Assembly (NCBI GenBank): GCA_017557635.1
Contig: JAFYYH010000022.1
Location: 124,001 to 188,000, forward strand
Source: Bacteroidaceae bacterium
GTDB taxonomy: Bacteria > Bacteroidota > Bacteroidia > Bacteroidales > Bacteroidaceae
Direction: 5' to 3'
Length of the DNA: 64,000 bases
Positions within the stretch are counted from its first letter, which is position 1; each line of letters begins with the position of its first letter. The notes beneath the pieces were generated by a model. It was not told the origin of the DNA and did not search any database. It saw nothing but the letters and a program-made list of their open reading frames with translations. Shown in pieces: positions 41,587-51,518 of this stretch. The position numbers and the translations under genes were made by a program.

Positions 41587-42303
41587 TTATACTAATTTGA
41601 TGTTATCTTCTGCAAATTTCAAATCCTGTGTGTCATCTATCTCATACCACTGCAAACTGTCCACTTTAAGGACGTTCATAGGGATGATACGCTGTGACAC
41701 GTCTAGCAACTGGAACTCATAGCCCAATTTGGGTTTTTCATCCACAATCTTCTCATATTCCGAGCAGAGAATCTTGTAGAAAACATTACTTATCTTATGG
41801 ATTCCCACCAGCTCCCCTGACGGGTTAATTTCATCTTTATTGACTGAACAGTTAATTAGTTCACACTTCTCATTCATCTGCACGTAGTACTGATCCTGGA
41901 ACTTGGTCACAGGTGTAATCAGCATAGCGGAGTCGTAAGGACACTTCAGAAGAGATGTTATAGCCAATTTCTCAAAGACTAAATCTGATTCAAGGAGTAT
42001 AAAACTATTCTCCCCTATCGCTTCCCGGCAGTTCCACAGAGTGTACATACTGTTAGTCTCTGCAAAGCGAGGGCTGAACACACATTGTACTTGGGGATAC
42101 TTATCCGTCAAAGCCTCATAGTATTCCTTATGATAGCCTGTACCAATGATTATCTTCTCTATTCCGCAGTCAATGAGTGTTTCAATACTACGGATGACCA
42201 TAGACTTTTCCTTATATGGAATAAAGCCTTTGGGAATTAAGTCTGTATAATGGCCAAACCGGGTTCCCATACCGGCGGCCATTATAACGGCGGTCTTTAT
42301 CAT
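41587..42303 (-). CDS. Nucleotidyltransferase, likely CTP:2-aminoethylphosphonate cytidylyltransferase (PntC/LicC-like)
   Basis: A 238-residue NTP-transferase with AVIMAAGMGTRFGHYTDLIPKGFIPY at the N terminus, the pattern of LicC/PntC-type cytidylyltransferases. It is downstream of a glycosyltransferase by 2 bases and upstream of the PEP mutase gene. Context points to CMP-AEP formation for LicD to use. The ATG at 42303 is chosen; the TTG two codons upstream is less likely. Confidence 0.8.
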   Translation of the reverse strand: MIKTAVIMAAGMGTRFGHYTDLIPKGFIPYKEKSMVIRSIETLIDCGIEKIIIGTGYHKEYYEALTDKYPQVQCVFSPRFAETNSMYTLWNCREAIGENSFILLESDLVFEKLAITSLLKCPYDSAMLITPVTKFQDQYYVQMNEKCELINCSVNKDEINPSGELVGIHKISNVFYKILCSEYEKIVDEKPKLGYEFQLLDVSQRIIPMNVLKVDSLQWYEIDDTQDLKFAEDNIKLV

Positions 42304-42305
42304 AA

Positions 42306-43532
42306 TCAATTATTAATTTCTTTAAAAAAATTTCTTACCTTTACCAACTTTTGCACCCCAGACTCCCCCATCAGTTTATAAAACATCATAAACATCTTTT
42401 GCTTCAATACCTCTTTCGTATTAAAAACTGAAAAAACGTCATAATACTCCCTAGGTGCTTTGAGTGATTCAATAATACCCAAATGCTCATTCATAATTTT
42501 TTCAGATTCTAGGGTTGATTTAGAAGGTTTTGCAACAATATTACTATACTTATTCTCAATTAATACCTCATATAGAAGATCAGAAGTATTAACAGATTTT
42601 TCTTCTGACCTAAAATAGATATTATCCGTGGTTTCTCCATATATACCAATAGCCTTATAATCTTGGGTATCTATAGAAATTGTAGGTACGCCTTGTTCCG
42701 CTGGAACCAAAACAGAGCCCGCAGATGCTATTGCGACATTACACGATTTAATCAACTTCTCAGGTACAGGAAACATATAACCAAAATAATAAGGGATAAC
42801 GAATGACTTATCCTTTAAGTACTCCTTTATAGAATTAACGAAGGAATCTTCCGCAGCACCTCCCACAAAGAACAAGTTAACTCTTTGTTTTGTTCTCTCT
42901 GTAAACGTAACGACTTCCTTTAGCATTGGCATTATATAGGGCTTGTCTAAACGCCCAATACTCAGAATTGTTTTAATGCTCCTATCATAATCAATTGTAT
43001 AATCTACTGGGGAAGTAACATTACTATATGAAGGCATGATAAATTGAGTTTTCTTAACCCAATGCTTTCCAATAAGCGATTCTATCGATTGAGTTCTATT
43101 CATAAACTCCCCTCTTTCATACTTGAACTTTAAAAAAGCCTCTTCTTTACTATTATACTTTGGAAAACTTTCATGTAATATATATAACAGATTTCTCCCT
43201 TTCAATCGTTTTGCTATTTCTTCAACCCAGTAACACTGAGGATAAATATGAGATTCAAAAACGCATTCGTCAAAACCACGAAGATCGTTAATAATCCTAT
43301 TGATTACCCTCTCTCTTTGATAATGCCCTACCGCTGTTATTGGGTAAGCCAATTCTGGAATTCTATTATCTTCATATTCCTTTAGCTCAGGAATAAGTAT
43401 ACTTCCTTCATTAAAAAAATACACAGAAGGATACCAACCATGTTCCTTAAGAAACAGCATTTTGTTTCTCAGGTACATTTGAGCGCCCCCCATGTTTCTA
43501 ATACTATTTGTAAAGAAAACGTATCTTTTCAT
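42306..43532 (-). CDS. Glycosyltransferase-like protein
   Basis: A 408-residue protein. The N terminus YVFFTNSIRNMGGAQMYLRNKM is the GG-rich start typical of GT-B enzymes. The second domain begins at KTILSIGRLDKPYIMPMLKEVV, and a donor-like loop (SAGSVLVPAEQGVPTISID) follows. The clear EX7E is absent. Its ATG overlaps the flippase stop codon by one base. Specificity unknown. Confidence 0.78.
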   Translation of the reverse strand: MKRYVFFTNSIRNMGGAQMYLRNKMLFLKEHGWYPSVYFFNEGSILIPELKEYEDNRIPELAYPITAVGHYQRERVINRIINDLRGFDECVFESHIYPQCYWVEEIAKRLKGRNLLYILHESFPKYNSKEEAFLKFKYERGEFMNRTQSIESLIGKHWVKKTQFIMPSYSNVTSPVDYTIDYDRSIKTILSIGRLDKPYIMPMLKEVVTFTERTKQRVNLFFVGGAAEDSFVNSIKEYLKDKSFVIPYYFGYMFPVPEKLIKSCNVAIASAGSVLVPAEQGVPTISIDTQDYKAIGIYGETTDNIYFRSEEKSVNTSDLLYEVLIENKYSNIVAKPSKSTLESEKIMNEHLGIIESLKAPREYYDVFSVFNTKEVLKQKMFMMFYKLMGESGVQKLVKVRNFFKEINN

Positions 43533-44968
43533 TATCTCTCTTTAAATCTTTTAACGACCTTCATCATTGCATCATACTCTTCTGGGCATAGCTTCTTTGA
43601 TAAGAAAACAAGAAGAAGGGATGCTAATAATAACTGAATCAGTAGTGTGACAATATTACTTAAGCCGATGTAAATGCACGGGTAAATTACAACCGCAAGA
43701 GCTACTGGAACAATTAACTGGTGTATCATATCTCTGAGCTGAAGACATACAGGATAGTGTATTACTCTACTGCAATAGAATGCACCTATCAAATACATAA
43801 TAAGACCTGCCACAATTGATCCATATAGCATCTCTTTTATTCCAACTAAAATACCAAGTAGCAGAGGAATGACGCCAATTATTTTTGAGATAATCTCAAC
43901 ATAAAGAAAAAAATCAGACCTACCTTTAACTTGAAGCATATTCAAATTCATTACGTTTACCGAATACGTAAAACCAACGAAACATAACAACTGCAAATAG
44001 GGAACACAACCTACCCATTTCTCACCAAGCAGAGTTAACACCATAGGTTTTGCTGTACCCGCCAAGACAAGAAGCCCGCTCCAAGACAAAAGCGCTATCA
44101 ATTTCATAACACGACGAAAAATATTTACCAACTCTAGCTCATCCTCCTGTACGGAACAAAGCGCAGGGTATGTAACCTTTCTAATCATAGCTGTAAGGTT
44201 TATGGTAAATATATTAACAAACTGCTGGCCTCTTGAATATAGACCTAATGTCTCTTTTGAATAGACCTTACCAATGACAAATGTATATATCTGCGCCCAA
44301 ATTGTGGATATTAAACCAGATGCTAAAACTTTCCAGCCAAACAGAAACATCTCCTTGAATGAACTAATAGAAAATCTCAGATAGGGTCTCCAGCGACCAA
44401 ACGCCCAGAAAAGGATAGTCGTTGATGTTTGTTTAATAAGAGACTGCCCCACCAAGCTCCAAACGCCATAGTCTAAATATGCCATCGTAATACCTACGCC
44501 ACCACCCACCAGCGTCGCAATGATTGAGACTAATGCCTGGCGCTTGAAATTTATGGCTTTTGTCAGTATAGTTCGCTGAACAACCGAGAACGCGTTAATA
44601 ATAATGACCAATCCCAATACCCGGGCATACCCTGTAAGGGATTCATCATTAAAGAAATTACTGATAAGTGGTGATCCGATGAAAAATAGAAAATAAAGAA
44701 TGAGGCTGACACCTATATTGAAGATGAAAATGGTGTCATAGTCTATATCTTCTACCTTTTGCTTCCTTATCAGTGCATTGGAGAATCCGCAATCAACTAT
44801 GCTGTCAAACACCGACAGAAAAATAGTCAAAATGCCAATTACACCAAACTCAGTAGGCGATAACAGGCGAGCAAGAATAATCCCGATTATAAAAAGCGAC
44901 CCATAGTTGACCACTGTTTCAATCAGATTCCATGCAAACCCGTTTGCAGTCTTTTGTCCAAACGACAT
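43532..44968 (-). CDS. Wzx-type polysaccharide flippase
   Basis: Membrane protein of 478 residues from the MATE/MVF superfamily, with about 12 to 14 hydrophobic helices. Recognisable family segments are GFAWNLIETVVNYGSLFIIGIILARLLSPTEFG at the N terminus and DCGFSNALIRK. It should move the lipid-linked repeat unit across the inner membrane for the Wzy-like polymerase. It lies between two amino-sugar genes and a glycosyltransferase with overlaps of 0 to 2 bases. Confidence 0.9.
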   Translation of the reverse strand: MSFGQKTANGFAWNLIETVVNYGSLFIIGIILARLLSPTEFGVIGILTIFLSVFDSIVDCGFSNALIRKQKVEDIDYDTIFIFNIGVSLILYFLFFIGSPLISNFFNDESLTGYARVLGLVIIINAFSVVQRTILTKAINFKRQALVSIIATLVGGGVGITMAYLDYGVWSLVGQSLIKQTSTTILFWAFGRWRPYLRFSISSFKEMFLFGWKVLASGLISTIWAQIYTFVIGKVYSKETLGLYSRGQQFVNIFTINLTAMIRKVTYPALCSVQEDELELVNIFRRVMKLIALLSWSGLLVLAGTAKPMVLTLLGEKWVGCVPYLQLLCFVGFTYSVNVMNLNMLQVKGRSDFFLYVEIISKIIGVIPLLLGILVGIKEMLYGSIVAGLIMYLIGAFYCSRVIHYPVCLQLRDMIHQLIVPVALAVVIYPCIYIGLSNIVTLLIQLLLASLLLVFLSKKLCPEEYDAMMKVVKRFKER

Positions 44969-44970
44969 CC

Positions 44971-46113
44971 TTACAAGATCTGATAGTAAGACTTAATACA
45001 TTCAATCACTTTCAACACCTCTTCTTCTTTCAGTTCAAAGTACATCGGGAGGCGAACCAAGCAGTCTGCAAAACGGTCGCAATTTGGCAAATTCGGGATT
45101 TCACCAACATGGTGCTCGCGGTAGTAATCGCTCAGATGCAGACTCAGATAGTGGAAGGCTGCATAGATTTCGTTTTCTTTTAGAAGCCCAATCAGCCTTG
45201 TGCGTTCCACAAGGCTACGACAAACAATATAGAACATATGGCCATTATTGGTAGCATATTCTGGAATGTCAGGTAAAATGAAACACCCCTTTGCGGCCAA
45301 CTCTTTCAGCCCTTCAAAATACATATTCCAAATGGCTTTGCGGCGAGTCTGTATGGTGTCAAGACACTCCAACTGAGCCCATAGGAAAGCAGAATTAATT
45401 TCAGAAGGCAAGAAACTGGACCCCGTGTCCACCCAGCCATACTTGTTCACCATACCACGGAAGAACTCCGCACGGTTGGTACCCTTCTCCCAAATGATTT
45501 CTGCACGACGGATGAAACGCTCGTCATTAACAACAAGCAAACCACCTTCACCACCTGCTGTAACATTCTTGGTCTCGTGGAATGAGAAGCATCCTAAATG
45601 TCCAATGCCACCAAGAGGCTTTCCCTTGTAATATGAATCAATAGCCTGTGCAGCATCTTCAACCACAAGAATGTTGTGGCGGTTAGCAATCTCCATAATC
45701 TTGTCCATATCACAAGCAACACCTGCATAGTGAACAGGAACTATCACCTTCGTTTTGTCCGTAATCAGAGCCTCAATCTTATCTGGGTCAATATTGGGAT
45801 TATTCTCACAGCTATCAGCAAAAATGATTCTTGCGCCCTGGCGCACAAAAGCCAAAGCGGAAGAAACAAAGGTATAAGAAGGCACTATAACTTCATCACC
45901 CGGCTTTACATCGCATAGGATGGCAGCCATTTCCAACGCATCAGTTCCTGAAGTGGTCATTACGGCTTTCTTGAAACCATATTTCTCTTCAAAAAACTGC
46001 TGGCATTTCTTTGTAAAATCTCCATTACCGCACAATTTATGTGCATATACAGCCTCATATATATAATGGGCTTCTTTACCCGTTAGAAACGAACGATTAA
46101 AACTAATGTTCAT
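44971..46113 (-). CDS. dTDP-4-amino-4,6-dideoxygalactose transaminase-like (WecE/RffA)
   Basis: A 380-residue DegT-family enzyme. The PLP lysine lies in FSFHETKNVTAGGEGG, and EKGTNRAEFFRGMVNKYGWVDTGSSFLPSE is the strong WecE/RffA signature. It would form dTDP-4-amino-4,6-dideoxygalactose (dTDP-Fuc4N). The donor dTDP-4-keto-6-deoxyglucose needs rfbA (present, 49226) and rfbB (not in this window). Confidence 0.88.
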   Translation of the reverse strand: MNISFNRSFLTGKEAHYIYEAVYAHKLCGNGDFTKKCQQFFEEKYGFKKAVMTTSGTDALEMAAILCDVKPGDEVIVPSYTFVSSALAFVRQGARIIFADSCENNPNIDPDKIEALITDKTKVIVPVHYAGVACDMDKIMEIANRHNILVVEDAAQAIDSYYKGKPLGGIGHLGCFSFHETKNVTAGGEGGLLVVNDERFIRRAEIIWEKGTNRAEFFRGMVNKYGWVDTGSSFLPSEINSAFLWAQLECLDTIQTRRKAIWNMYFEGLKELAAKGCFILPDIPEYATNNGHMFYIVCRSLVERTRLIGLLKENEIYAAFHYLSLHLSDYYREHHVGEIPNLPNCDRFADCLVRLPMYFELKEEEVLKVIECIKSYYQIL

Positions 46114-46136
46114 AATTTGTTGTGTTTAAATAAAAA

Positions 46137-47096
46137 TTATTTCCCGAGTGTTATATTGATTATTTTGCATGTATCCATAGCCTGTTCCTCTGTGTAATAC
46201 TTATCATTAAATAAATTAATAACACCAGAATACAATTCATCAGAATTAGTATACGTAACATTGTCGAACAGTCTATTGGCACTATGGTAGTGAGTACTTG
46301 CAAAAAGACCGTATTTAAATAAATTACTTAGGATGGACTCTTTAATTGTGCGTTCTACTACAATATTAAATCTCCAATTTTGAAACTCCTGGCTCAATTG
46401 AATAGAGGATGGCAGATTGTTAACATATATCCTATTAATCTGTTCTCTATATGCTAATCTTTCTGGGATAGCTTCTTCTATCTTTGAAAAAAAAACGTTA
46501 GGCGAATCGTAACTACCCATTCTTAACCATCCATTGGGTATACTCTCCAACTGTCTACCTTGCTTAAATGCTTTTTTATAGATTATTTCCTCATCAGTCC
46601 CGTTGTATTCCAACAATGGATCTATCTTATACGATTCCATTTTTGAATAGAATGCTAATCCTCCACCGCCTAAATCTATCTGTTTACAGTGCCCTGTACT
46701 GTAAAGAACCATATCTGCGCCCCAAAACGAGGGTGTCCTTTCCGGTATACATAAGCATCTATCATCAATAATTAATGTGTCTCTGCAAACTGATTTAAGA
46801 CGTTTAAAATCTTTACTTGTGTCTTTTAAAACTCCGTATGTCCTTACGAATAGCAATCCTATTCTCCCAGAAGTGGATTGATGGAGAATCTTCTCGACCT
46901 CATTTAAGTCTATGCATAATGTGTCCGAATCTATATCAATGAACTTAAAGGCAACCTTTGCAAGACAAAACGTTAGTGGAACATCAGGACAGACATTAAC
47001 AGGCAATAGCCATAGTCTATCGGCGTGCTCTCTGATGTAAGAATACAACAAGGAACATGCTCTATTTGCAGTCGCTATGTATTGATGGCTTTCCAT
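46137..47096 (-). CDS. Divergent PLP-dependent aminotransferase-like protein
   Basis: A 319-residue fold-type-I-like protein. It retains LFVRTYGVL, a DDRCLCIPERTPSF stretch with the PLP-side Asp region, and VLYSTGHCKQIDLGGGGLAF with a candidate PLP lysine. It is shorter than DegT enzymes and the motifs are weak, so it may be catalytic with unusual substrate or inactive. Its ATG overlaps the stop codon of the epimerase gene by one base (TAATG). Confidence 0.6.
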   Translation of the reverse strand: MESHQYIATANRACSLLYSYIREHADRLWLLPVNVCPDVPLTFCLAKVAFKFIDIDSDTLCIDLNEVEKILHQSTSGRIGLLFVRTYGVLKDTSKDFKRLKSVCRDTLIIDDRCLCIPERTPSFWGADMVLYSTGHCKQIDLGGGGLAFYSKMESYKIDPLLEYNGTDEEIIYKKAFKQGRQLESIPNGWLRMGSYDSPNVFFSKIEEAIPERLAYREQINRIYVNNLPSSIQLSQEFQNWRFNIVVERTIKESILSNLFKYGLFASTHYHSANRLFDNVTYTNSDELYSGVINLFNDKYYTEEQAMDTCKIINITLGK

Positions 47097-48091
47097 TACA
47101 ATGTTTTAGGTGCCTGTTCAGGGAGAATATAGTGGTAATTGTGATATTTCTTCGATTCCCACTCTTTTTTATAATCTGTATATAGTTCAATCATATCGGT
47201 ATACTTAGGAGCCCAATTTAAGGCCTTTTTGGCAGCAGTAATATCATATATATAGCCTCGGGTTAAACCTGGTTTCTCGGGGTGTAATTCAATATCAGAC
47301 CTACCACCACCAAAAACAATATTTAATGCTTTTGCTTCATCATATTGGGAATAGCCAACTCCTGAAGCAACTGTGTATATACCTGATATATTCTTAACAT
47401 TAATAGCCGCCTCTACTGCGGTGAGCACATCCTTAATATAGATGTGATCTCGCTTTATACTCTGATCACCCCATACTTCTATCTTTTTACCCTCAAGTAT
47501 CCTTTCGAAAAATATTTCAAACGTACTCTTTTTGTAGCTGCCATCGGTATTAAGATGCCCAAGAATTTCTCCATATCCGTGAACGCCTGTAAATCTCAAT
47601 ATTATCCCTTCAATTCCAAAGTCCTTATGATAGTACTCTACAAAGTTCTCTGCAGCAATCTTTGAGATAATATAAGGGCTGTGGTCTCCTTTAAATGAAA
47701 TGCCATCCTTTTCTGATATCACTTCCTTGTTAATATCATTATATACCTTGTGAGAGGATGAAAGGATAAATTTCTTAATGCCATTAATGCGGCAAAACTC
47801 CAAAAGTTTATATACTCCAAGAGTATTAATCTCAAAGAACTTTTCAACAGGGGTTTCGTGTTCAGCTAAACATGCGGACAAACAAACTACAGCATCAATA
47901 TTGTTTGTTGGTAACTTCTTATAAGAAGCTTCATCATTCATATCGAAATACTGGAATGGTATTTCGTTTTCATTGAAGAATTGCTGTACTTTAGCAGAAC
48001 GTCCCAGAGCCAGGATGTCATAACCATTTTCTTTCAAGTACACAGAAAGATATCTGCCAACATAACCCGTGGCACCCACAATTAATATCAT
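47096..48091 (-). CDS. NAD-dependent sugar epimerase/dehydratase
   Basis: SDR-family enzyme of 331 residues. NAD-binding GATGYVGRYL is at residues 6-15, the active-site YXXXK is YIISK in SPYIISKIAAENF, and LSSSHKVY gives the preceding serine region. The C-terminal half is the nucleotide-sugar-binding part. The exact reaction is unknown. It is coupled to the downstream aminotransferase-like gene by a one-base overlap and lies 3 bases after the ATP-grasp gene. Confidence 0.88.
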   Translation of the reverse strand: MILIVGATGYVGRYLSVYLKENGYDILALGRSAKVQQFFNENEIPFQYFDMNDEASYKKLPTNNIDAVVCLSACLAEHETPVEKFFEINTLGVYKLLEFCRINGIKKFILSSSHKVYNDINKEVISEKDGISFKGDHSPYIISKIAAENFVEYYHKDFGIEGIILRFTGVHGYGEILGHLNTDGSYKKSTFEIFFERILEGKKIEVWGDQSIKRDHIYIKDVLTAVEAAINVKNISGIYTVASGVGYSQYDEAKALNIVFGGGRSDIELHPEKPGLTRGYIYDITAAKKALNWAPKYTDMIELYTDYKKEWESKKYHNYHYILPEQAPKTL

Positions 48092-48094
48092 AAC

Positions 48095-49213
48095 TTAGAA
48101 ATTTAATTTATTATTAGATTGATAAATAAAATATCCACTTCTGTCAGCACTACACTCAATACTACGCAACACAGGGTCGGTAATTTCCGCTTCAACAATT
48201 TCCGGATACAGACTATAATTATCTATGATTTTTTTTAGTCTTTCGGTTTCTTTACAAAGGAAAAAAACACCAGAATGCTTTTGTAACGTTAATTGAGGTT
48301 CTTCAAAACTATCAAGTGCGATATCAATTACGCCCTTCAAGAAATCATAACCCGTAGAAAGACGAACAAGGTCACTACCAATAAAGTCGCCTCCCATTCG
48401 CGCCCCTATCTCCATCACAGCAATTCTTCCCTCTTTTGTAATTTTGTATTCCGAGTGTGATGCTCCATTGGTAATACCAAGAGCTGTGAGGGCTTTTTTC
48501 GTGATACTGTAAATCTTCTCAAACATTTCTGGAGTTAGGGATGAAGGCTGATGGTGTTCAAGCTCTACAAAATGAGGAGCCTCCGTAGTCACCTTATCTG
48601 TTATCTGAAGTGGGTAATGTATCCCTTTATATGAAATGAATTCAACACTTATTTCTCGTCCCTCTATAAACTCCTCTACCATGGCTTCTTTCATAAAAGA
48701 GACACTTAAAGCCTTTTCTATTGCTGGCGTCAATTCATCTGACGTTAGTACCTTAGTAACACCAAGAGAGCCAGAACGGTCGGTTGGCTTTACTATAAGG
48801 GGGTAAGACCAATCCGTTGAATGAGCCTCATTGACAGATTTGACCATTCTAAATTGGGGGCAAGGCACGCCAGCCTCTAAGAAAGTGTTGCGCATCAAAT
48901 ATTTATTGTTAGCTTTGATAGCACTCTCGTAAGAATTTCCCACCAATCCCATCTTATTCGCAACATAGGCTACAGTAGGAGCAGCCGTGTCGGAGGCGAT
49001 TGTACAAATCCCACTAATCTGCTGGTTAATGCATACTTCGAGTATCTTTTCTTTGTCAACAGTGGAGATTGGAAAGAAATGGTCTACTAATGGTTTACAC
49101 ACAGCCCCTTCCTCCCAGGCAAAACAAATAACTTCGAGTCCCATCTCTTTCGCTTTGCGGACTAGTGGCAATTGAAGATAAGAGGCGCCAATAATTGCAA
49201 TTTTTTTATTCAT
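48095..49213 (-). CDS. ATP-grasp protein (carboxylate-amine ligase-like)
   Basis: A 372-residue ATP-grasp enzyme. KPTDRSGSLGVTKV is the glycine-rich loop, VEEFIEGREISVEFIS follows, and EIGARMGGDFIGSDLV carries the metal-binding acidic and Asn/Asp residues. Such enzymes join an amine to a carboxylate using ATP. Next to aminotransferase and epimerase genes it may attach an amino acid or other acid to an amino sugar, giving an amide decoration. This is inference from context. Confidence 0.82.
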   Translation of the reverse strand: MNKKIAIIGASYLQLPLVRKAKEMGLEVICFAWEEGAVCKPLVDHFFPISTVDKEKILEVCINQQISGICTIASDTAAPTVAYVANKMGLVGNSYESAIKANNKYLMRNTFLEAGVPCPQFRMVKSVNEAHSTDWSYPLIVKPTDRSGSLGVTKVLTSDELTPAIEKALSVSFMKEAMVEEFIEGREISVEFISYKGIHYPLQITDKVTTEAPHFVELEHHQPSSLTPEMFEKIYSITKKALTALGITNGASHSEYKITKEGRIAVMEIGARMGGDFIGSDLVRLSTGYDFLKGVIDIALDSFEEPQLTLQKHSGVFFLCKETERLKKIIDNYSLYPEIVEAEITDPVLRSIECSADRSGYFIYQSNNKLNF

Positions 49214-49225
49214 TGATATTATTAG

Positions 49226-50146
49226 TTACATGTTAGGGTGAGTGAGAGTTAATGAAGTAACTTCTTCTTTCATTTCATCAATCACTTTAAGTAGATATTG
49301 ACCATATTGGTTTTTGAGCATAGGTTTGGCTATTTCGCGCATACGCTCTTCACTTATCCAGTCATTGCGGTAAGCAATACCCTCCAGACAGGCAACCTTC
49401 AAGCCTTGACGTTTTTCAATCACTTCAACAAAGGTTGATGCCTCAGCCAATGAGTCATGTGTGCCAGTATCTAACCAAGCAAAACCGCGCCCAAAAACCT
49501 GGACTTTCAGTTCACCGTCTCTCAAGAACTCCTGATTTACAGTTGTTATTTCTAACTCTCCTCTTGCACTTGGCTTAATATGCTTGGCCACATCCACCAC
49601 CTTATTGGGATAGAAGTAAAGACCCACCACTGCATAGTTGCTCTTGGGCTCTTTTGGCTTCTCTTCAATACTAAGGCAATTGCCTTGTTTGTCAAATTCA
49701 GCAACGCCATAACGCTCTGGATCACTTACCCAGTAGCCAAAAACGGTAGCCTTCTTATTCTCCTCAGCATCCTTCACCGCCTTACGGAGCAAGTCGGTAA
49801 AGCCAGAGCCATAGAAGATATTATCCCCAAGAACCAAGCAGGCAGAGTCATTACCAATGAATTTCTCTCCAATGATGAATGCCTGTGCAAGGCCATCAGG
49901 AGAAGGCTGCTCAGCGTACTCAAAGTGAACACCATAGTCGCTTCCATCACCTAATAGACGCTTGAAACCAGGCAAATCATAAGGAGTAGAGATAATGAGA
50001 ATATCGCGTATTCCTGCCAGCATAAGTGCAGAAATAGGATAATAAACCATCGGTTTGTCATAAATCGGTAGCAATTGCTTGCTCACACCCTTAGTGATAG
50101 GGTACAATCTTGTGCCGGAACCACCGGCAAGAACTATTCCTTTCAT
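49226..50146 (-). CDS. rfbA: Glucose-1-phosphate thymidylyltransferase
   Basis: First step of dTDP-sugar synthesis, giving dTDP-glucose. The 306-residue protein has [20 protein letters not shown] (residues 8-27) and the later [15 protein letters not shown] with conserved catalytic residues. Normal length. It feeds the WecE-like enzyme and the rfbC/rfbD genes at the right edge, which lie 13 kb away beyond the second accessory island. Confidence 0.95.
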   Translation of the reverse strand: MKGIVLAGGSGTRLYPITKGVSKQLLPIYDKPMVYYPISALMLAGIRDILIISTPYDLPGFKRLLGDGSDYGVHFEYAEQPSPDGLAQAFIIGEKFIGNDSACLVLGDNIFYGSGFTDLLRKAVKDAEENKKATVFGYWVSDPERYGVAEFDKQGNCLSIEEKPKEPKSNYAVVGLYFYPNKVVDVAKHIKPSARGELEITTVNQEFLRDGELKVQVFGRGFAWLDTGTHDSLAEASTFVEVIEKRQGLKVACLEGIAYRNDWISEERMREIAKPMLKNQYGQYLLKVIDEMKEEVTSLTLTHPNM

Positions 50147-50227
50147 AAAATCATTTATTAAATTTAGTTCTGGCAGGCAGTATCGAACTGCAAACTTTCA
50201 TTCCACCTGTGCTGCCAGAAATCCTTT

Positions 50228-51496
50228 TTACAGCCTGCCGTCAATAATGGTGCGGTCAAGCGTACACTTCACGTCAAAAATAACGTGCTTCTCCTTCAAC
50301 AATGCCAGAACATCCAGCCCATCAAACTTCTTGTGAGCCACAGCGGCAATAGCAGCATCAAACTTTTCCGTAGGCAGTTCGTTCACTACCTTGATACCAT
50401 ACTCATGCTCCACAATGGCAGGGTTGGCCCAAGGATCATAAACGGTAATGTTCAGGTTGTACTCCTTCAGTGCCTTGTAAATGTCTATCACCTTGGTATT
50501 ACGCACATCCGGGCAGTTCTCCTTGAAGGTGAAACCAAGGATGATAATGTTGGAGTTCAGCACCTGAATGCCTTTCTTAAGCATCAGTTTGATGGTCTCT
50601 GTAGCCACATACTCACCCATACCGTCGTTCATACGACGACCGGCTAGAATAATCTCAGGGTTGTAGCCGTGACGCTGTGCACACTGAGCCAGATAGTACG
50701 GGTCAACACCAATGCAGTGACCACCTACCAGACCAGGGCGGAAAGGAAGGAAGTTCCACTTGGTTTCAGCTGCTTCCAATACATCAATGGTGTCAATGCC
50801 CATCTTGTTGAAAATTTTAGAGAGTTCGTTTACGAAAGCGATATTAATATCTCGCTGGCTATTCTCAATAACCTTGGCGGCCTCTGCAACCTTGATGGTG
50901 GGCGCAAGGTGAGTTCCGGCGGTAATAACACTGCTATACACTTCGTTGATATATTTTCCAATCTCAGGAGTAGAACCAGAAGTCACTTTCTTAATGTGTT
51001 CTACGGTATGCTGTTTATCACCGGGGTTGATACGCTCAGGGCTATAGCCACCATAGAAATCCACGTTCATCTTCAAACCAGATACTTTTTCCACAACAGG
51101 AATGCACTCATCTTCGGTAACTCCCGGATAAACAGTGGATTCGTAAACCACTACATCACCCTTGCTGATTACCTTTCCTACTGTGGTGCTAGCACCAACC
51201 AAAGGTGTGAGGTCAGGATTTTTATCTGAATCCACAGGAGTAGGAACGGCGACAATGTAAAAGTTGCAATCCGTGATCTTCTCAATATCACTGGTGCAAA
51301 TGAATCTATGATTCTTGATGGCATCTTGGAGAATATCATCTGCCACTTCCAGTGTTGCATCATGACCAGCCATAAGCGCGTCACAACGCTTCTGGTTCAT
51401 ATCAAAACCCACTGTGGGATACTTTGTGGAAAACAGACGTGCCAACGGCAGTCCAACGTAACCAAGTCCGATTACACAAATCTTAGTTTCTTTCAT
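50228..51496 (-). CDS. UDP-N-acetylhexosamine 6-dehydrogenase (WbpO/TviB-like)
   Basis: Oxidises C6 of a UDP-HexNAc to the uronic acid with two NAD. The 422-residue protein has GLGYVGLPLARLF at the N terminus, the catalytic cysteine in FRPGLVGGHCIGVDPYYL and KVAEAAKVIENSQRD as the central helix. Together with the epimerase downstream in gene order this could make UDP-GalNAcA, or with wecB UDP-ManNAcA. The uronate would add a negative charge to the polymer. Confidence 0.9.
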   Translation of the reverse strand: MKETKICVIGLGYVGLPLARLFSTKYPTVGFDMNQKRCDALMAGHDATLEVADDILQDAIKNHRFICTSDIEKITDCNFYIVAVPTPVDSDKNPDLTPLVGASTTVGKVISKGDVVVYESTVYPGVTEDECIPVVEKVSGLKMNVDFYGGYSPERINPGDKQHTVEHIKKVTSGSTPEIGKYINEVYSSVITAGTHLAPTIKVAEAAKVIENSQRDINIAFVNELSKIFNKMGIDTIDVLEAAETKWNFLPFRPGLVGGHCIGVDPYYLAQCAQRHGYNPEIILAGRRMNDGMGEYVATETIKLMLKKGIQVLNSNIIILGFTFKENCPDVRNTKVIDIYKALKEYNLNITVYDPWANPAIVEHEYGIKVVNELPTEKFDAAIAAVAHKKFDGLDVLALLKEKHVIFDVKCTLDRTIIDGRL

Positions 51497-51518
51497 ATTC
51501 TGTTTTATTTATTATCTA

